A stretch of DNA of 64,000 nt from Isoetes taiwanensis (lineage: Eukaryota > Streptophyta > Lycopodiopsida > Isoetales > Isoetaceae): positions 887,627 to 951,626 of the forward strand of contig JAJEKV010000172.1 in the NCBI GenBank assembly GCA_021234155.1. Reading direction: 5' to 3'. The translations under genes were made by a program, and so were the position numbers. The notes beneath the pieces were generated by a model. That model did not search any database and was not told where the DNA came from. It saw nothing but the letters and a program-made list of their open reading frames with translations. Shown piece after piece: positions 34,580-46,916 of the stretch; within the stretch, counting starts at the first letter, position 1, and each line of letters begins with the position of its first letter.

Positions 34580-35535
34580 GGGGCATGGTCGGAAGATAGC
34601 ATCTAGGTGGTCTTTTGGTTGGGGTCGGATTGGTGTTGCCTTTTTTGGCAAATCAATTTTCGTCCAATTTTACATCAGTCGTGAAGAATTTTTTGCTATT
34701 TTTAGGCAAAATTCTGTCACAATGGCTTTTTTCTGAAGATATCCAAATTCCGGCAAAATTTTGCTGTTCTTGGTGTTCGTCTCAGTCACTTAGCCGTCTT
34801 CATGGTAAAAGCTTTACGATCCCTTGATCTTTAGCTTTCTTGACACGGTTGTCATACATTGATTCATAGTAAAAGCTTTACGATCCCTTGATCTTTAGCT
34901 TTCTTGACACGGTTGTCATCTTTCTGGAGGGGCTTGCAACATTGCAACCTGGGTACAGATTTGGGTCTATCTTTCAGGAGGGGTTTGGGGTATGCTTGGA
35001 TCTGGTGTTTTAGCAAGCAGAAAGGATACATTTTTTAGTACTTGCAAATATATTTTGAGGCACAATTTGTAAATACAGACTTATCATCACAAAACTACAG
35101 TGAAAATCTGCTACAGTGTTCTCAGCAATGCCAGTACTACATTAGTTTAGCCATTTCAATGTCATTGGGTTGAAAACCAAGTTGAAAACAGAGTTTTGGT
35201 CATTCCTGTCTATTAGAAATTGTGCCTTAGACAATATTTTCTATATTGAATGAGGTTCCACGAATTTATCACATGCCGGATCGTATAGCTAGAGAGAAAG
35301 GATGCGTTGCATTCATCCGGCATGACCCACATGTTAAAGACTGGTATGTCTTATATTTCTAACTTGAGGAAGAGTTCGAATGCAAACTCAATGCAAATAA
35401 AGTTAAAAAAGGAGTTCGAATGCTCAATGCAAATGAAGTTAAAAAAAGTCCTTACATTGCCGTCGTTGCAAACTCAATGCAAATAAAAGTCCTTACCTTG
35501 CCGTCGTTGCAAACTCAATGCAAATAAAGTACTAC
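34580..35535. other. No gene; contains tandem duplications
   Basis: A 51-bp block (GTAAAAGCTTTACGATCCCT...GGTTGTCAT) occurs at 34805-34855 and again at 34869-34919. From 35385 to 35530 a GCAAACTCAATGCAAAT-type unit recurs four times. No coding potential. Confidence 0.6.
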
Positions 35536-35700
35536 GTAATCTACGGGAGGGGGGGCATTCCGCCCCGTAGGGCCTCGAAGCGGCGCCCCGAGATGGTGAT
35601 TGCCATGCGGCGGAAAAAGCAAAAAGCCGCCGTATACGGGTGAAAGAAAAAAGCTGTTGGTCGGGAGAGGGCCAAGTCTATGATGCCCCCCCGTTTATTA
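35536..35700. mobile_element. GC-rich miniature foldback element, copy 3
   Basis: Begins GTAATCTACGGGAGGGGGGG followed by CATTCCG. Its right end, GATGCCCCCCCGTTTATTA, is a loose complement. The GTAGGGCCTCG and GGCGCC blocks match copy 1. Confidence 0.5.
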
Positions 35701-35739
35701 GCCTCCTCGTTGATCAACACTAGGCTTAAATTTCATTTA

Positions 35740-35969
35740 CCTTTGCAAGCTGTAGCTGGACTTTACATTCCCTTTTCAATGTCCTTTGGAGTAGTTATCC
35801 ATTTCTTCCCTTCTTTAAGGGTTTTATACAAGCCGAAGATTCGCGGGTTCTTATACAAGCAAAAGCAAGAAAACTCAGCCTGAGCCTCTTGAATCTGAGT
35901 AAACATTTTGATCCTTTTCTCAATTACATGGGCATTCGGACATGCCGAGTCACCTTCTTTGGCCGCCAC
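35740..35969 (-). pseudogene. Threonyl-tRNA synthetase N-terminal fragment
   Basis: ThrRS charges tRNA-Thr with threonine; its N-terminal TGS domain follows a short leader. Two pieces match that region in order: CPNAHVIEKRIKMFTQIQEA (leader helix) and LKEGKKWITTPKDIEKGM (TGS domain, compare the family's KEGKKW.TTP.DIAK). Between them is sequence that does not fit the family and may be an intron or insertion. A stop follows KGM, after which SPATACKG resembles the next family residues before a GGTAAAT donor. No catalytic domain is nearby. The fragment abuts a GC-rich foldback. Confidence 0.55.
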
Positions 35970-37583
35970 TCCGTCAAAGCGCTGGGTTTTGCTAAAAGGT
36001 AGAGAGTCGCAGCGGAAGATCCCGGTCTTTTAATATGCAGTTGGCACCACTTTCAGGGCCGGACCTTTTCAGAGGGCGTGGCCTTTTTAAGCCCATTCCA
36101 TACTCGTAAGGACATCAAGACTGCATTAGGAAAAAAGAGGGAAGGGGAGCCCATGGTTTAGATTATAGTCAAATGGAGACATGAAAGAAGTGGATAAACA
36201 GCCAAACCCGCCATGTTTTTGCCGTTTATAATATTGATGTAATTTAGGCATAATTTAAGCCTAGTGTTGATTACGTATTTGTTATGCAAGTATGCTTGCA
36301 TTTATAGGTATTCAACTTGAAAACTTAGAATACATTCTATTGACAATGGCATCCCATCTTAATATTTTATGAAAGACACCAATTAATTTATTTAGACTCG
36401 AGATGTTTGTTAAGTTGTGAGCATCGCCCCTCACTAACTTATAATATAATCTAGCTAGACTGTTAGCATTGGTGCATGTTGGACATAATTTGTTTGTAGA
36501 AAAAAGTAATGGGTCTAGACATCACCGATTAAATACCATGCCGAAATATTGCCTTGCCACAACATTCACAAACTATCTTATAGTATAGAATGTGCCTTTG
36601 CCTTTTGCATTGAAATATAATTTCCCTATTACTTAACTCATGTTTAATGCATTTGTTTGGAATGCTATTGTTGGTCAAGGATTAAAAGGTTGTGAGTTGT
36701 GGTATAGTTGGTTATATTCTATAATCCTTTTATTTTGCGTAGCTATCAAACCAAGTCCGGCAAAGCATAATTTGATCGTGAAGAAGCGTAGCAAGTCTCA
36801 CAATAGTAACATGCAACCTCTCGGCCTATTGACAGATACTTCTACATGTTTTCCTTGTTGGGCACAACCTCTAGCTAACACAATTTCCCATTTGCTATTT
36901 TTTCTCCAAGCATGTCTTATTCCTTGGGAATACTTGTCCCATGTTTGCATGACAGGCAAAGTGAAGTTCATGTTCCAATTCGTGACGCCTATGCATGTGC
37001 CCGTCCTACCAGCTTCTAGGTGTCCATGATACCTAGATGCATGCACAGTTTGTTAAAGAGATTCTAGCATTGCAAATACATCATGTGCTCATGTATATCG
37101 ACTCTAACTTTCAAACATCTGCTGTGAATGCTAGAAGATTCGCCTCATGGATTATAAAATTTCTTGAGATTTTTTGGACTTTCGCCAAATTGGCTATTCT
37201 CATTTGACAAATATTCGCCAAAAAAAATTCATATCCAAAGGCTAGGAAAAAATTAGAGACAACACTAGACAATAAGTAGATGTAACATGAAGGCTGCATG
37301 CCCAGTCTTAATTCCTATCACCTGTCAGATATATGTCTACTCTAGTTTAATTAGCATTCCTTATTTACAAGAGATATTTCAGGAAATATGGGCTTGGAAA
37401 TGTAAAGCCCCAGCCGTTGGGAGTTGAACGCCCACTCTTTCTTCTTTCTACAGGGTGTGGCCATGAGCTTTGTTTGAAGTGTGCCTTGTATTTTTGCTCA
37501 TTTATGAACAGATCTACCACTCCAGACCTGGGTGTCGTGTCTGTTATGTTGCCGTGGTATTCTCTCATTTATAGGGCTCCCAT
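35970..37583. other. No gene seen; one dispersed repeat inside
   Basis: An open frame at 36640-37029 (+) shows no family resemblance. The dispersed repeat at 37134-37262 is listed separately. Confidence 0.4.
37134..37262 (-). repeat. Dispersed repeat, copy 1
   Basis: The minus strand matches 58733-58860 at roughly 80 percent by eye. Both copies are open in the same frame and read FLAN....MRIA..AKVQ.IS..FIIHE.NL. Both follow GTGTTGT.TCTAATTTTTT. Confidence 0.6.
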
Positions 37584-38505
37584 ATGACCATTCTCAATAT
37601 GTATAGTAATGTGGGGGATGGGGACTACAAGATGCACAAAGCATATTATAATATGCCCAAGCGAAATATGATATTGTGGGATGCAATATACTCTATGCCC
37701 AGCATGGCCATGCTGAAAATGTCATTCCGGTATATGAACAAGTGTGTCAAGAAGGATTTCTGCTAAAGCATGTGACATTTGTTCAGATTCAATATGCAGA
37801 TAGCCATGGTGGCTTTGTTAAAGAAAGCTGGCACTGTCTCAGAAAGAGGATATGAAGCTTCAGAACTTTCCCAAGATTTGTTTATTCACTAATCGATACA
37901 GATTATTGCTGCCAGACAGTGGCAAATTTTTTCAATCCCTCAAAAATTTAAGGTCTTTCCGTTCACACTATATTACTGACACAAGAACCTACGGTACTTC
38001 TTTCTACTGACACATGTCCTATGCTCCATCTCTGCGAAAGTGCTTTGAGATTTAGTAAAACCTCAGTTATATTTCATGATCCCGATGTTCTTATTGGAAC
38101 TGCCCTTATTAATATGTATGGCAAATGTGGCAAACAAGATGATGCACAGGCTGTCTTGCAGAATGCTTCAATAAGAAACTTAAATCTCTTGCAATGCCAT
38201 GGTAGCCGCATATGGGCATAATGGCCACGGTAAAGAAGCCCTGTTGCTCAGCAGTTTACGTTTTATGAATTGTATTGCAGAGGTTGAGCATTTTGGATTT
38301 TGGTTCTATGAGTGACCTACTTGGAAGGACCTGTACGCTATATGAATGTGAAGATCTGATTATCCACATGCCCATTCAGCCTTCCATTACATGCTTCAGA
38401 ACCCTGCTTGCTGCCTATAGATTGTTTTGCATCGAAAATCAAGGGAAATATGTTGCAAAACGAGCTTTGGAACTGTTTCTCAATAACACAGCAATTGTTA
38501 TCTAG
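37584..38505 (+). pseudogene. PLS-class pentatricopeptide repeat protein, broken
   Basis: PPR proteins bind organellar RNA; the PLS class edits or processes plant organelle transcripts. Recognisable repeats in order: NMYSNVGDGDYKMHKAYYNM with PKRNMILWDAI (37598-37690), QEGFLLKHVTFVQ in another frame (37748-37790), DPDVLIGTALINMYGKCG with DDAQAVLQNAS (38078-38180), AAYGHNGHGKEALLL (38205-38250), and the C-terminal MSDLLGRTCTLYECEDLI with MPIQPSITCFRTLLAAYR (38305-38420). At least three frame changes and internal stops separate these, and the long N-terminal array is absent. No E/DYW domain was seen after 38505. Neighbours are repeats. Confidence 0.75.
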
Positions 38506-38764
38506 TATGCCGGCATGTGCATGAGCGAAATCATAATCATTGTCACACCCTACTGCAATGCAGGTCTGATTTCTGGCACAAGGAAAGCTATCATACTCAA
38601 TTGTACATTTTTTGGTGATTCCAACTTGATACATTAAAGCTAGACATTGAATTCTAGCCTTTACAGTACCACTATACTAGGGCATTTGAAGATGAGCCAT
38701 TGCTGGAAGTACCATCTCTCACCTGGTTTGCGTGTGGTGGCTATGTGAACGGCTTGATGGATAG

Positions 38765-39770
38765 TTGGAGTCATTTGGCACCAAGGATTTCACAAGATTG
38801 CCAAAAGATAGTATTTACCATCTAACAATTCCACACTTCATTGATGCAGTCCCAAATTGGAAGACTTTCGTAAAGGGATTCATCCCTGATAAGGGCCAAC
38901 GCCTGGTTGGTCATACTGAACCGTTGCTCTTCAAATTTAAGATGGCAGGAGATTGGCCTATTATGCAATACAAAATGTGTCCTACACATAAAGGCTTCCA
39001 GCAGATTCTCCAGGAGTTAGAATGTGGAAAGAGGATGAACATGGTCCGCCAATGCTACCAAGTGGTGTGCCACAAAATATTCCTCCCAGACCAACATTGA
39101 AAAATCTTCCGGGTTGAAGGATAGCATCAACAAATACATCTTCTTATGGAAGGACATATGTAAGAATCAAGAAACTAGTTTGTTTGCAAGGCAATACATG
39201 GCAAGTGTTGAGTATTGGAGCCAGCTTCTTATCTCTTTGGACGATGTTGCTCCAAGACGTCCTCAAAATGATGCATTTTGGCCACAAACAAGACAAGCTC
39301 CTCTAGAACAAGTTGCATTTGTTCCAAAGATCGACATATCTGCCTTGGTCATGCGACCTTTACTTATTGTGGCCCTTCAGATAGGCGTCCAGTGATGCCT
39401 CTTGAAGAGTTTCATCCTCACGTACATATGACAAATGTTATGTTTCTAGTTAGACCTAGACCTGGAGATGACAACACTACCACCTGGTTAGGATATGCAG
39501 AGGAGAATGCTGTTTTTGATCCAGAATCTACATATTTGGCCATATTTATATATCGTGGTGGAAGCCTACTGGAGGGGACTACAAAGACTGCTTAACTAAG
39601 GGTTGGTGGCCTAATCCTTCCGATATTTCAAGGTACGAAGATTTAGATGCTATTCATTATGCTTGGGATGCCAATGGCAAGAGGCCGAAAACTGTCCAAA
39701 TTCCGAAATATATTGTAGACATGTGGAAAGACAGCACATTCATCTTAATACATGAGATCTTGTACTTTTA
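38765..39770 (+). pseudogene. Unrecognised protein-coding relic with several frame breaks
   Basis: Three frames show protein-like sequence in succession: DFTRLPKDSIYHLTIPHFID to CGKRMNM (38765-39040), a middle block with LFARQYMASVEYWSQLL and RRPVMPLEEFHPHVHMTNVM (39150-39470), and GGDYKDCLTKGWWPNPSDIS with RYEDLDAIHYAWDANGKRPK (39570-39700). Tryptophan- and proline-rich wording and codon regularity suggest a real former gene of 300 or more residues. I do not recognise a family. Frameshifts near 39050, 39380 and 39560 mean it is not translatable as it stands. Confidence 0.4.
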
Positions 39771-40867
39771 ATACATATCTTATTCATCTTCAATCATTAG
39801 ATCTTGTACATTACTATAACTTAGATCACATATAAATGCTTACGTCTTTAATAACTGCATAATACACTTATACCGTATATTTATTTATTCATCATGCATA
39901 AGACTCTTATAGCATACATGATTCGTAGATTGTAGGTGTTGGTGATATTATCAGGCTCATAAGCGTCACGCTCTAGAACCGAAACAAGATTGATAACAAC
40001 ACGGTACTCGCCGGGGGAATCTCTCTCTCGACCCTCTGCTACACCATTCAGCCAGGGATCAAGGATGATACCTCTTTGCTTGCATGCATATAGATCTTTG
40101 AAGCTCATGCAGCAAGTAATGGAGTCGAGATGTTCAGCAGGAACAGGCAATTGCGACCTCTCACGAACTCTTGCAGGACGTCGACATAGCAAATGAATGC
40201 CTTATGCCATCGAATGTAGCTATACTTATACCCATAAAATTATTGATGTCCACTACAGCAACATTATTGGTATATACGAGTATCATACGTAGTATGTATA
40301 TCCTATAATTTCTATGTATGTACCATCAATAATTTTGGTGGATATAACTATGCATCAAATTGCCGAGTCCATCAACATTGGCCTCCGTCTAGCTATGGCA
40401 CATTCTGGTCTAGCTATGGCACATTCTGGTATAGCGTTTAAAGACTGGATGACCACTGTTGCTATCAATCATGCCCGCCATTATCCTGATCCCTTCGATG
40501 GTATCATCCATCTTATATGGAATAGAGAGTATCAATTGTTCATGATCGAAAGGATCTCTGGAGCGCCTGGTGACGAGGATTCAAAAGAGTAATAGTACTT
40601 ATAATCTTGTTGTAATCTGGTTGGGTTAGTATACAACAGGTACACATGACCTTTTGTAATACACATAACTGTACTATAAGTATAGAGGTATACATAACCC
40701 TCCGAGGTATACTATATAATTTATTCCAACTTGTCTTCTATATTCCAAATTTAATGAAACTCTGCATCTTTAAGCTCCAAAACAAGTGCGATTTTATATA
40801 TTTTTGCTGACGGATATGTGAAATGATGTTTTTTGTTGCAAAAGATGCTGTAGAAATCGTTGCCTAA
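39771..40867. other. Two unrecognised ORFs, otherwise no gene
   Basis: A minus-strand frame (40192-39881) reads ARVRERSQLPVPAEHL and KQRGIILDPWLNGVAEGRE. A plus-strand frame (40314-40592) reads MHQIAESINIGLRLAMAHSG, then a 21-bp tandem duplication giving LAMAHSG twice, and YPDPFDGIIHLIWNREYQLF. Both look more protein-like than average and may belong with the relic upstream. No family recognised. Confidence 0.3.
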
Positions 40868-42441
40868 CACTAGAGTGGTCCCCGGGACCATTCCTGGTCC
40901 ATGGACCAGATATGGTCCATTTGACCCACTGCCACTTAAACCAATATATCTGAGAATAGAAGTTTCAATTTCGCGATATATTGCCACCATATCAATTTTT
41001 ACTTGATTCTTAATGACCTTTAAGAATTTCAAGACCAATGAACTCACCTATATATTGTTGTGATTGTTCAAACATTAGAAAATTTGAGAGTTTCTGCAAC
41101 AGTCCAGAACTGCATTATTAGATTTTCCATAAACAGGCCTAAACCTTGCTAAAATTGGAAGTATTTGTCTATTTATGATAGAACACATTGATTTATATGT
41201 TTTCAACTTTGGTTGCTATCATCTAACATCCGTGGAAGCCGGCAAACCTTATTTTGTTCAAAAACACTGCTTTCAGTTTGAGAATTATTTCTTTCTTATT
41301 ATTACTTTTGGCTTAATTCCATGAGTTCTTAACTATATGAAGTACAATCTTATGTTTCTTAGGAGTGTTCATAAGTTATATCAACTTAAGAATCTAATAG
41401 TGAATACAGAATTTAGGACAAAATTATATGTTAAAATGCTCCAAAATTATCACCTATAAGTATCAGAAGGGTAACGAATGATACATTCTTCTTATATCTA
41501 CATGGAAAATTACTTTATCAACTTGCATATAGTGTAATTAGAGTTTCACCATGCAATTAACTAGAGTTAAAAGATGATGTACAACCATAAGATTAACATA
41601 TTAGAGGTTAAAAATTTGAATTAATTCCAAAATTATAGGCTGAAAACTCATCATTTATACTAGCTAGTGATGTTTATTGATGAATGAAAGTGAAGATTGT
41701 GAAGTTTAAGTATAAGAATAAAAAATTAAACCATATGACCTTTGATATTTCTTCAAATAAGCCTTTTAAATGGTTCAAAATATGACAGAGGACGTATATA
41801 TAGGTCCCTATGTAGGTTGTGTGCCTTTCTTGCAAAAACCATATGAAGAAACATTTTATTAGTATAAAACTGGTATATCCATTGCTGCTACAAAGCATTA
41901 GAGTTTTAGTAGGATAATATTACAAGTAGATCATCTTTCATGTATGCTATATTTTTCATGAATGCGAGCTTCTTTTGCAATATAACTCTCTATTTTCATA
42001 TTGAAATAACATATTATTTGAAAGATACGAATATAATTAAGCATGAACCATTTATGGTCCATAACTAGACCAATTGTATAAAGCATATATCTCTCACTAG
42101 CCCTATCCATTTTGTCGCGTGTGGTTTTTTGTGTCGTTTTCCCTATCTCATGTAGAAAAATATCATGGTAATCAAAAAATTTGAAAAAATTGTTTTGTCG
42201 AGACAGTTTGATTTTATATAAACATGAAGCTTTTGGTGCTTGACCCCCCTGAGTTTGCTAGAGCATAACTTACAAGAATGGAGGTATATATACTTTTAGG
42301 TATTTTTCTAGTAGACCATGACTGCCATATATGAACTTCTAGGAAGGGTTTGAATAGATCTTGTACCATTGATTTTATATGAATTTTAAAGTGAGCACTA
42401 CAAATGGACCATTTCTGGTCCATCACTTGACCACTCTAGTG
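40868..42441 (+). mobile_element. CACTAG-ended DNA transposon, non-autonomous (1574 bp)
   Basis: Terminal inverted repeats CACTAGAGTGGTC and GACCACTCTAGTG are exact over 13 bp. CTAA flanks both sides (40864-40867, 42442-42445). Just inside the left end is a GGTCCATGGACC palindrome; GGACCATTTCTGGTCC lies inside the right end. It aligns along its length with the reverse complement of the two arms of 4315-9944. No ORF above 75 codons. Confidence 0.75.
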
Positions 42442-42445
42442 CTAA

Positions 42446-44499
42446 TGATTCTTGGCAAATAAATCAATGGTAGATGCATGCAATGGATCAATTTGGTGGG
42501 TCTGTTGATCTGTGGATTGATAAATCCATTTTGTAAATCGCTTCTATTCATCTACTAAGTTGGGAGTTTGAATAACTTCGGCTTTTGGTTTGCTTTGGAT
42601 TTTTCAGACATAGCTCTACAAGTCGAATCAACTCTGGGTCACACTGGATTCGAGAATTACTAGAAGGGAATACATGTTAGGTATTGTTTTTACTTAAGCG
42701 CATCAATGATTAGACAAGTGGAATCTGCATTTTAGAGAGTTTGGTTGCCGCGTCCAAGAGCTGGGATCTTATTGCGTAGATGGAGCTGTCCACAAAGCCT
42801 TATTTCTAGATGCATGCCAGAACTCATAACACTGTGCTTCCTTGCGGTTTTGCCAAGAAAAGTTGAGGAAATGTAGGACATTTTCTTCGGAAACCGTATT
42901 TTGTTGAAGATCTTGACTATGCCAAAGGCTCATGTCTAGGTCAAACCAAAGGCAGAAGGTGGTCTTTTTTGTACTAGTCTCTTTTATTCTAAAAGAATTA
43001 ATCTATTATATTTTATAGTTTAAGGTTTCAATTTTGGCCTTCATCTTCCTTAATGCTGCAACAGGTTTAAGATGAGATCTTTCGCATCGTCAAGTTTGAA
43101 ATCAAGGTCCATGGCATTTGTTTGGCAGGATTACTCTATTTTGCTTCATCAATCCCTTTCAAGGTATCTGTTTAATGCAGGCTTTTTCTATAACCACATA
43201 TTAAATTCTGTCTAGAAGAAGCTCACCATATCTTTGCATGTTCTGCAATGTTCACGAAAAATTGTAAGTATGTCGCAGTTCTCCAATGGTGCACAATGGA
43301 TCATTTATTGTTCTTTTTTTTTTTTTGGGGGGGGCTGGATGTTCTTAGAGGGACTACATCCAGGCCCCCAAGAACATGCTTGGGACTTCATGAGAACAAA
43401 ATCAAAACACTGTAAACCAAAATTAATTTGGCTCTTCTCTAGGAGTAGAAATCAGAGCAACTATGAGATCTCTCTTTCTTTTGAATGAATGTTTATAGTG
43501 TTCTTGAGCCACCACTCTTTAAAAGAATCTCAAGCAGATAGATGTCCTTACAATCATTTTGTCCCCTACAAATATGATATGGACAGTTGCTAGCATCGAT
43601 GCATTCCTTAATAATGTAAGAGATAAGGCTTTCAACAAATTAAGCAAATACTTCACGTCTGTGGCATGCAGCAACTATCCTTTTCTGGCATCTTCCATCT
43701 TCCAATTCATATGCAGTAACTGTCTGGCGGATAACGGAAAAGATTTGTTGGCACAGGTTAGCAGTTTTGACTTGATTCATTTTATTGGTAAGGTGTATCT
43801 TCTCTAAACCTCCAAGAGCTAGCAAGAACATCAGACCCTATATCTTTTCAGATATATGGTCTTCTCCAACCTTGGTCAAATCTTTATGTACATTAACAGC
43901 TAGAACATGCTTCTACAATGGAACAACTAACATCATCAATGTCTCTGGTTTCCTTTGATTGGGATTTACTTGGTTCACTAGGAGCAGATGGCATGCAAAC
44001 AATAGATGTTAATAGATAGCATGCAGTAGGGCAAGATGGAGATCGCATTTTCTTAGTATGGTATATCTTTTTTCTCTTTACACTCCCACATCATTTTGTT
44101 CTCACTATGGTAGAGCTCTTTGCTCTTTATTATCTGCAGTAGTCTAGAAGTTTTAGACATTATAGGCCTAAGTTTTTTTTATAAAATTGCATTTGCCATA
44201 TTTATTCCACAGTAAAAATGGCACAAAGTTAATCGTCTTATACATTCCTTCTATACTCCTGATAATGTGAAAGTCTGAATCATATCATGAGTGCATATGC
44301 AACAGACATTATCTCTGTTAGATTGTGGATGTCGGAGTGATGCTCCATTGTATGTAGAATACATGATGCATGATGCGCATCTCTTTGTGCTCCATTCTCT
44401 GCAGAATAGATGATGACCATCTCTTTACACGTGCTTCTTTGCTGTAAGGACATTGTTTCTATTTCCTGTGTTGTTTTAACAAGGTAAATTCCATTGAAG
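42446..44499. other. No gene seen
   Basis: Short frames at 43234-43488 and 43559-43807 lack family resemblance. A T-run followed by GGGGGGG lies at 43314-43335. Exon-like sequence with a CAG acceptor around 43065 is too short to call. Confidence 0.4.
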
Positions 44500-45264
44500 C
44501 ATCTGCACTTTATTTTGCATGTAATATTGGCTTCCAGTATCTAACAATGGCATTGGTTAAAACCTGAAAAACATTGGTGCAAATCTCTCTTTACAAACGT
44601 GTGTCTATGTAAGACAGAGTGTTAGGCATCTAGACTTTGTATTCAACTTAACATTGGCTTCAAGTTAGATGTACACTTTGAGGCATATGCATTTTGTATT
44701 TAGCTTAACATTGGCTTCCAATATCTAACAATAGCAAGGTTAAAATCTAGAAAAAAATTGCTGCAAATCTTTCTTTTACAAATGTGTACATTTGTAAGAC
44801 AGACCCTCAAGATGGGATTGCAAATTTAGTAAGCCAGCATAGTTATTTTAGTTTTATCCTTACACTGCTTGGCGAAATATTTTCCATCACTCATTAATTC
44901 AAGCTCTTTGTCTATTTAATGCTGATTATTTTGACTTTGGTATTGTGTTCTTTGTGCAGACATGTTCAATGCTGTTTTATAGCTTGGAAGTTGTGCATGG
45001 CTGCAGAAGTACCTCTCCATCCTCAAACAACATTGTTTAGGTAAATAAATAAGCTCTTGCCCCATGTTAGCTTGAAGCGCATATAGGATTGCAAGTTTAG
45101 TAAGCCAGCATCATGAATGTAGTTTTATCCTTACACATGGTACTCTGGTTTTGCAAAATATCCTTTGCATCACTTATTGATTCAAGATCAGTGTATTTAA
45201 TACTGACCCTTTTTAACTTTATGATTGTAGCAGGACATATTCAATGTTGTTTTATAATCTTCCT
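44500..45264 (+). repeat. Local duplications
   Basis: ATTGGCTTCCAGTATCTAAC-type sequence at about 44526 recurs at about 44709 with AAGACAGA at its end. GGATTGCAA.TTTAGTAAGCC through GTTTTATCCTTACAC and CAATG.TGTTTTATA at 44815-44985 recurs at 45087-45264. These blocks lead directly into the first tRNA-Leu unit. Confidence 0.65.
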
Positions 45265-45400
45265 ACCTTTTCATAGCCACTTAATTTGTAAAATGGTAGC
45301 CCCTCATTTTTTGAGGAAATGGAGCTTAGGAGGACATGTACATCTCGCTATAACTATAATTAACAGTAAAAACTCAATACTCTATATATTAGTATTGTTG

Positions 45401-45481
45401 GTTAGCTTGTCTGAGTGGGCTAAGGGGGGGCGACTTAAGATCATCTGTATTCACATGTGGGTTCAAACCCCACAGCTAGCA
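45401..45481 (+). tRNA. tRNA-Leu(UAA)-like, copy 1
   Basis: The acceptor GTTAGCT pairs with AGCTAGC (one G-T). The anticodon loop is CTTAAGA with TAA at positions 34-36. The T-arm GTGGG/CCCAC with TTCAAAC loop is perfect. A long variable arm fits class II leucine tRNAs. The anticodon stem has one C-A mismatch and the D-arm region has a seven-G run, so function is uncertain. Confidence 0.6.
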
Positions 45482-45679
45482 TGTTTTTGAAGAATGTACT
45501 GACCATGATTACCCTACCAATAAATAATAGACAAAACCAACATATTACCCTACCAATAAATAATAGACAAAACCAGCACTGTGCAGACGATTTCCCTTCA
45601 AAAATACAATTACATGTTTGAAGTTTAAAAAAGGAAACTTTCCTACCTTTTCATAGCCATTTGGTTTAGAAAATGTAGG

Positions 45680-46083
45680 GGAAGAAGGTGGCTTTTCAAC
45701 GCTCACATGCAATAATAGAGATATGCCCTTCAGGTATACATTGCGGGGTGCACTTCAGGGTCTCAGGGAGCATTTCTTTATTGAACCCCACAAATGTTGC
45801 TACCTTCTTGAGTACTTGCAGTGGGTGAGAAGAGGGCTATGCCCTTAGTACTGGGTGGATCAAAAGGGTGGGGGCCCAAATCTTCTTGCAATAACGGGGA
45901 AGGGGTTGATGATTCCTTGATCATAGTACATGAGTGTTATCTTAGAGGCGTTTTTCAAGCTTAATGGCTGTTTGTGCTTATCTCTTCAGGTATCTGCCTT
46001 TTGAGCCATCCTCAATATGTTGTTTGTACCATTATTTATTATAATAATAAAAATATAGCCTTCAAAAAAAAAAAAAAAAAAAA
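45680..46083 (+). mobile_element. Poly(A)-tailed retroinsertion splitting a tRNA-Leu unit
   Basis: About 400 bp ending in AATAATAAAAATATAGCCTTC and 23 A residues. Other units read AAAATGGTAGCCC where this one reads AAAATGTA, insertion, poly(A), GTAGCCC. This indicates insertion of a 3' LINE fragment or processed transcript. No reverse transcriptase frame was recognised. Confidence 0.5.
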
Positions 46084-46163
46084 GGTAGCCCTTCACCTTT
46101 TGAGAAATGAAGCTTAGTAATTAGCGGTGGAAATATAATACTATCAACATATTAATATTGTTA

Positions 46164-46247
46164 GTTAGCTTGCTCGAGTGGTCTAAGGGGGACGATTTAA
46201 GATCGTCTACATTCACGTGTGTGTGGGTTCAAACCCCACAACTAGCA
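46164..46247 (+). tRNA. tRNA-Leu(UAA)-like, copy 2
   Basis: The anticodon stem GACGA/TCGTC is perfect around TTTAAGA. The T-arm GTGGG-TTCAAAC-CCCAC is perfect. The acceptor GTTAGCT/AACTAGC has one C-A mismatch. The D-arm has CGAGTGGTCTAAGGGGG, close to a normal A box. Confidence 0.6.
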
Positions 46248-46916
46248 GGTTTTTGAAGAATGTATTGATAATGATTATCCTACCAATACATAACACACAA
46301 AACCAACACTGTAGAGACGATTTTAATGCGACAAAAATAGACGCAACCAAATTAAATACTAGCCCACAACTATTACCATATTCATAATGGAAGTACCGAC
46401 CATTAGCATATCAACAAAGGCTAGACAAAATTAAAGATCGAGCTCTGGAGATTGACTTTAACAAAGAAAGGATTGGGCTCTCCAAAGATTAAATATAAGT
46501 AAATACTAAGCTATGGAAACAACACCTCGGCACCGTAAAGAAGACATGATTTGATTGCTCATATTCTTGGGATAGTTTGAGTGAATTGCTATACTTAGTT
46601 GGATGAGAAAAGAACCTTTGGGATATGACTTCGGTTTTGCAAAGTGATCCCCTCAAAAACACAATTACATGTCCGAAGATTGAAAAAGAAAATCTTCCTA
46701 CCTTTTTATAGCCACTTGTAAAGTGATCTCCCTTCACAAATACAACTACATGTCTAAAGATTGAGAAAGGAAACCTTCCTACCTTTTGATAGCCACTTGA
46801 TTTACAAAATGGTAGACCCTCACCTTTTGAGAAAATGGAGCACAGAAAGACATGTACCTCGTTAGAACTGTAGTTAATAGTGGACATTGAATACTATAGA
46901 GATATCAATATTGTTG

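Noticed and set aside
40864-42445. CTAA on both sides of the CACTAG element as a 4-bp target duplication
   Set aside because: Not supported by the second copy (TTAA against TAGG); kept as an observation, not as a called duplication.
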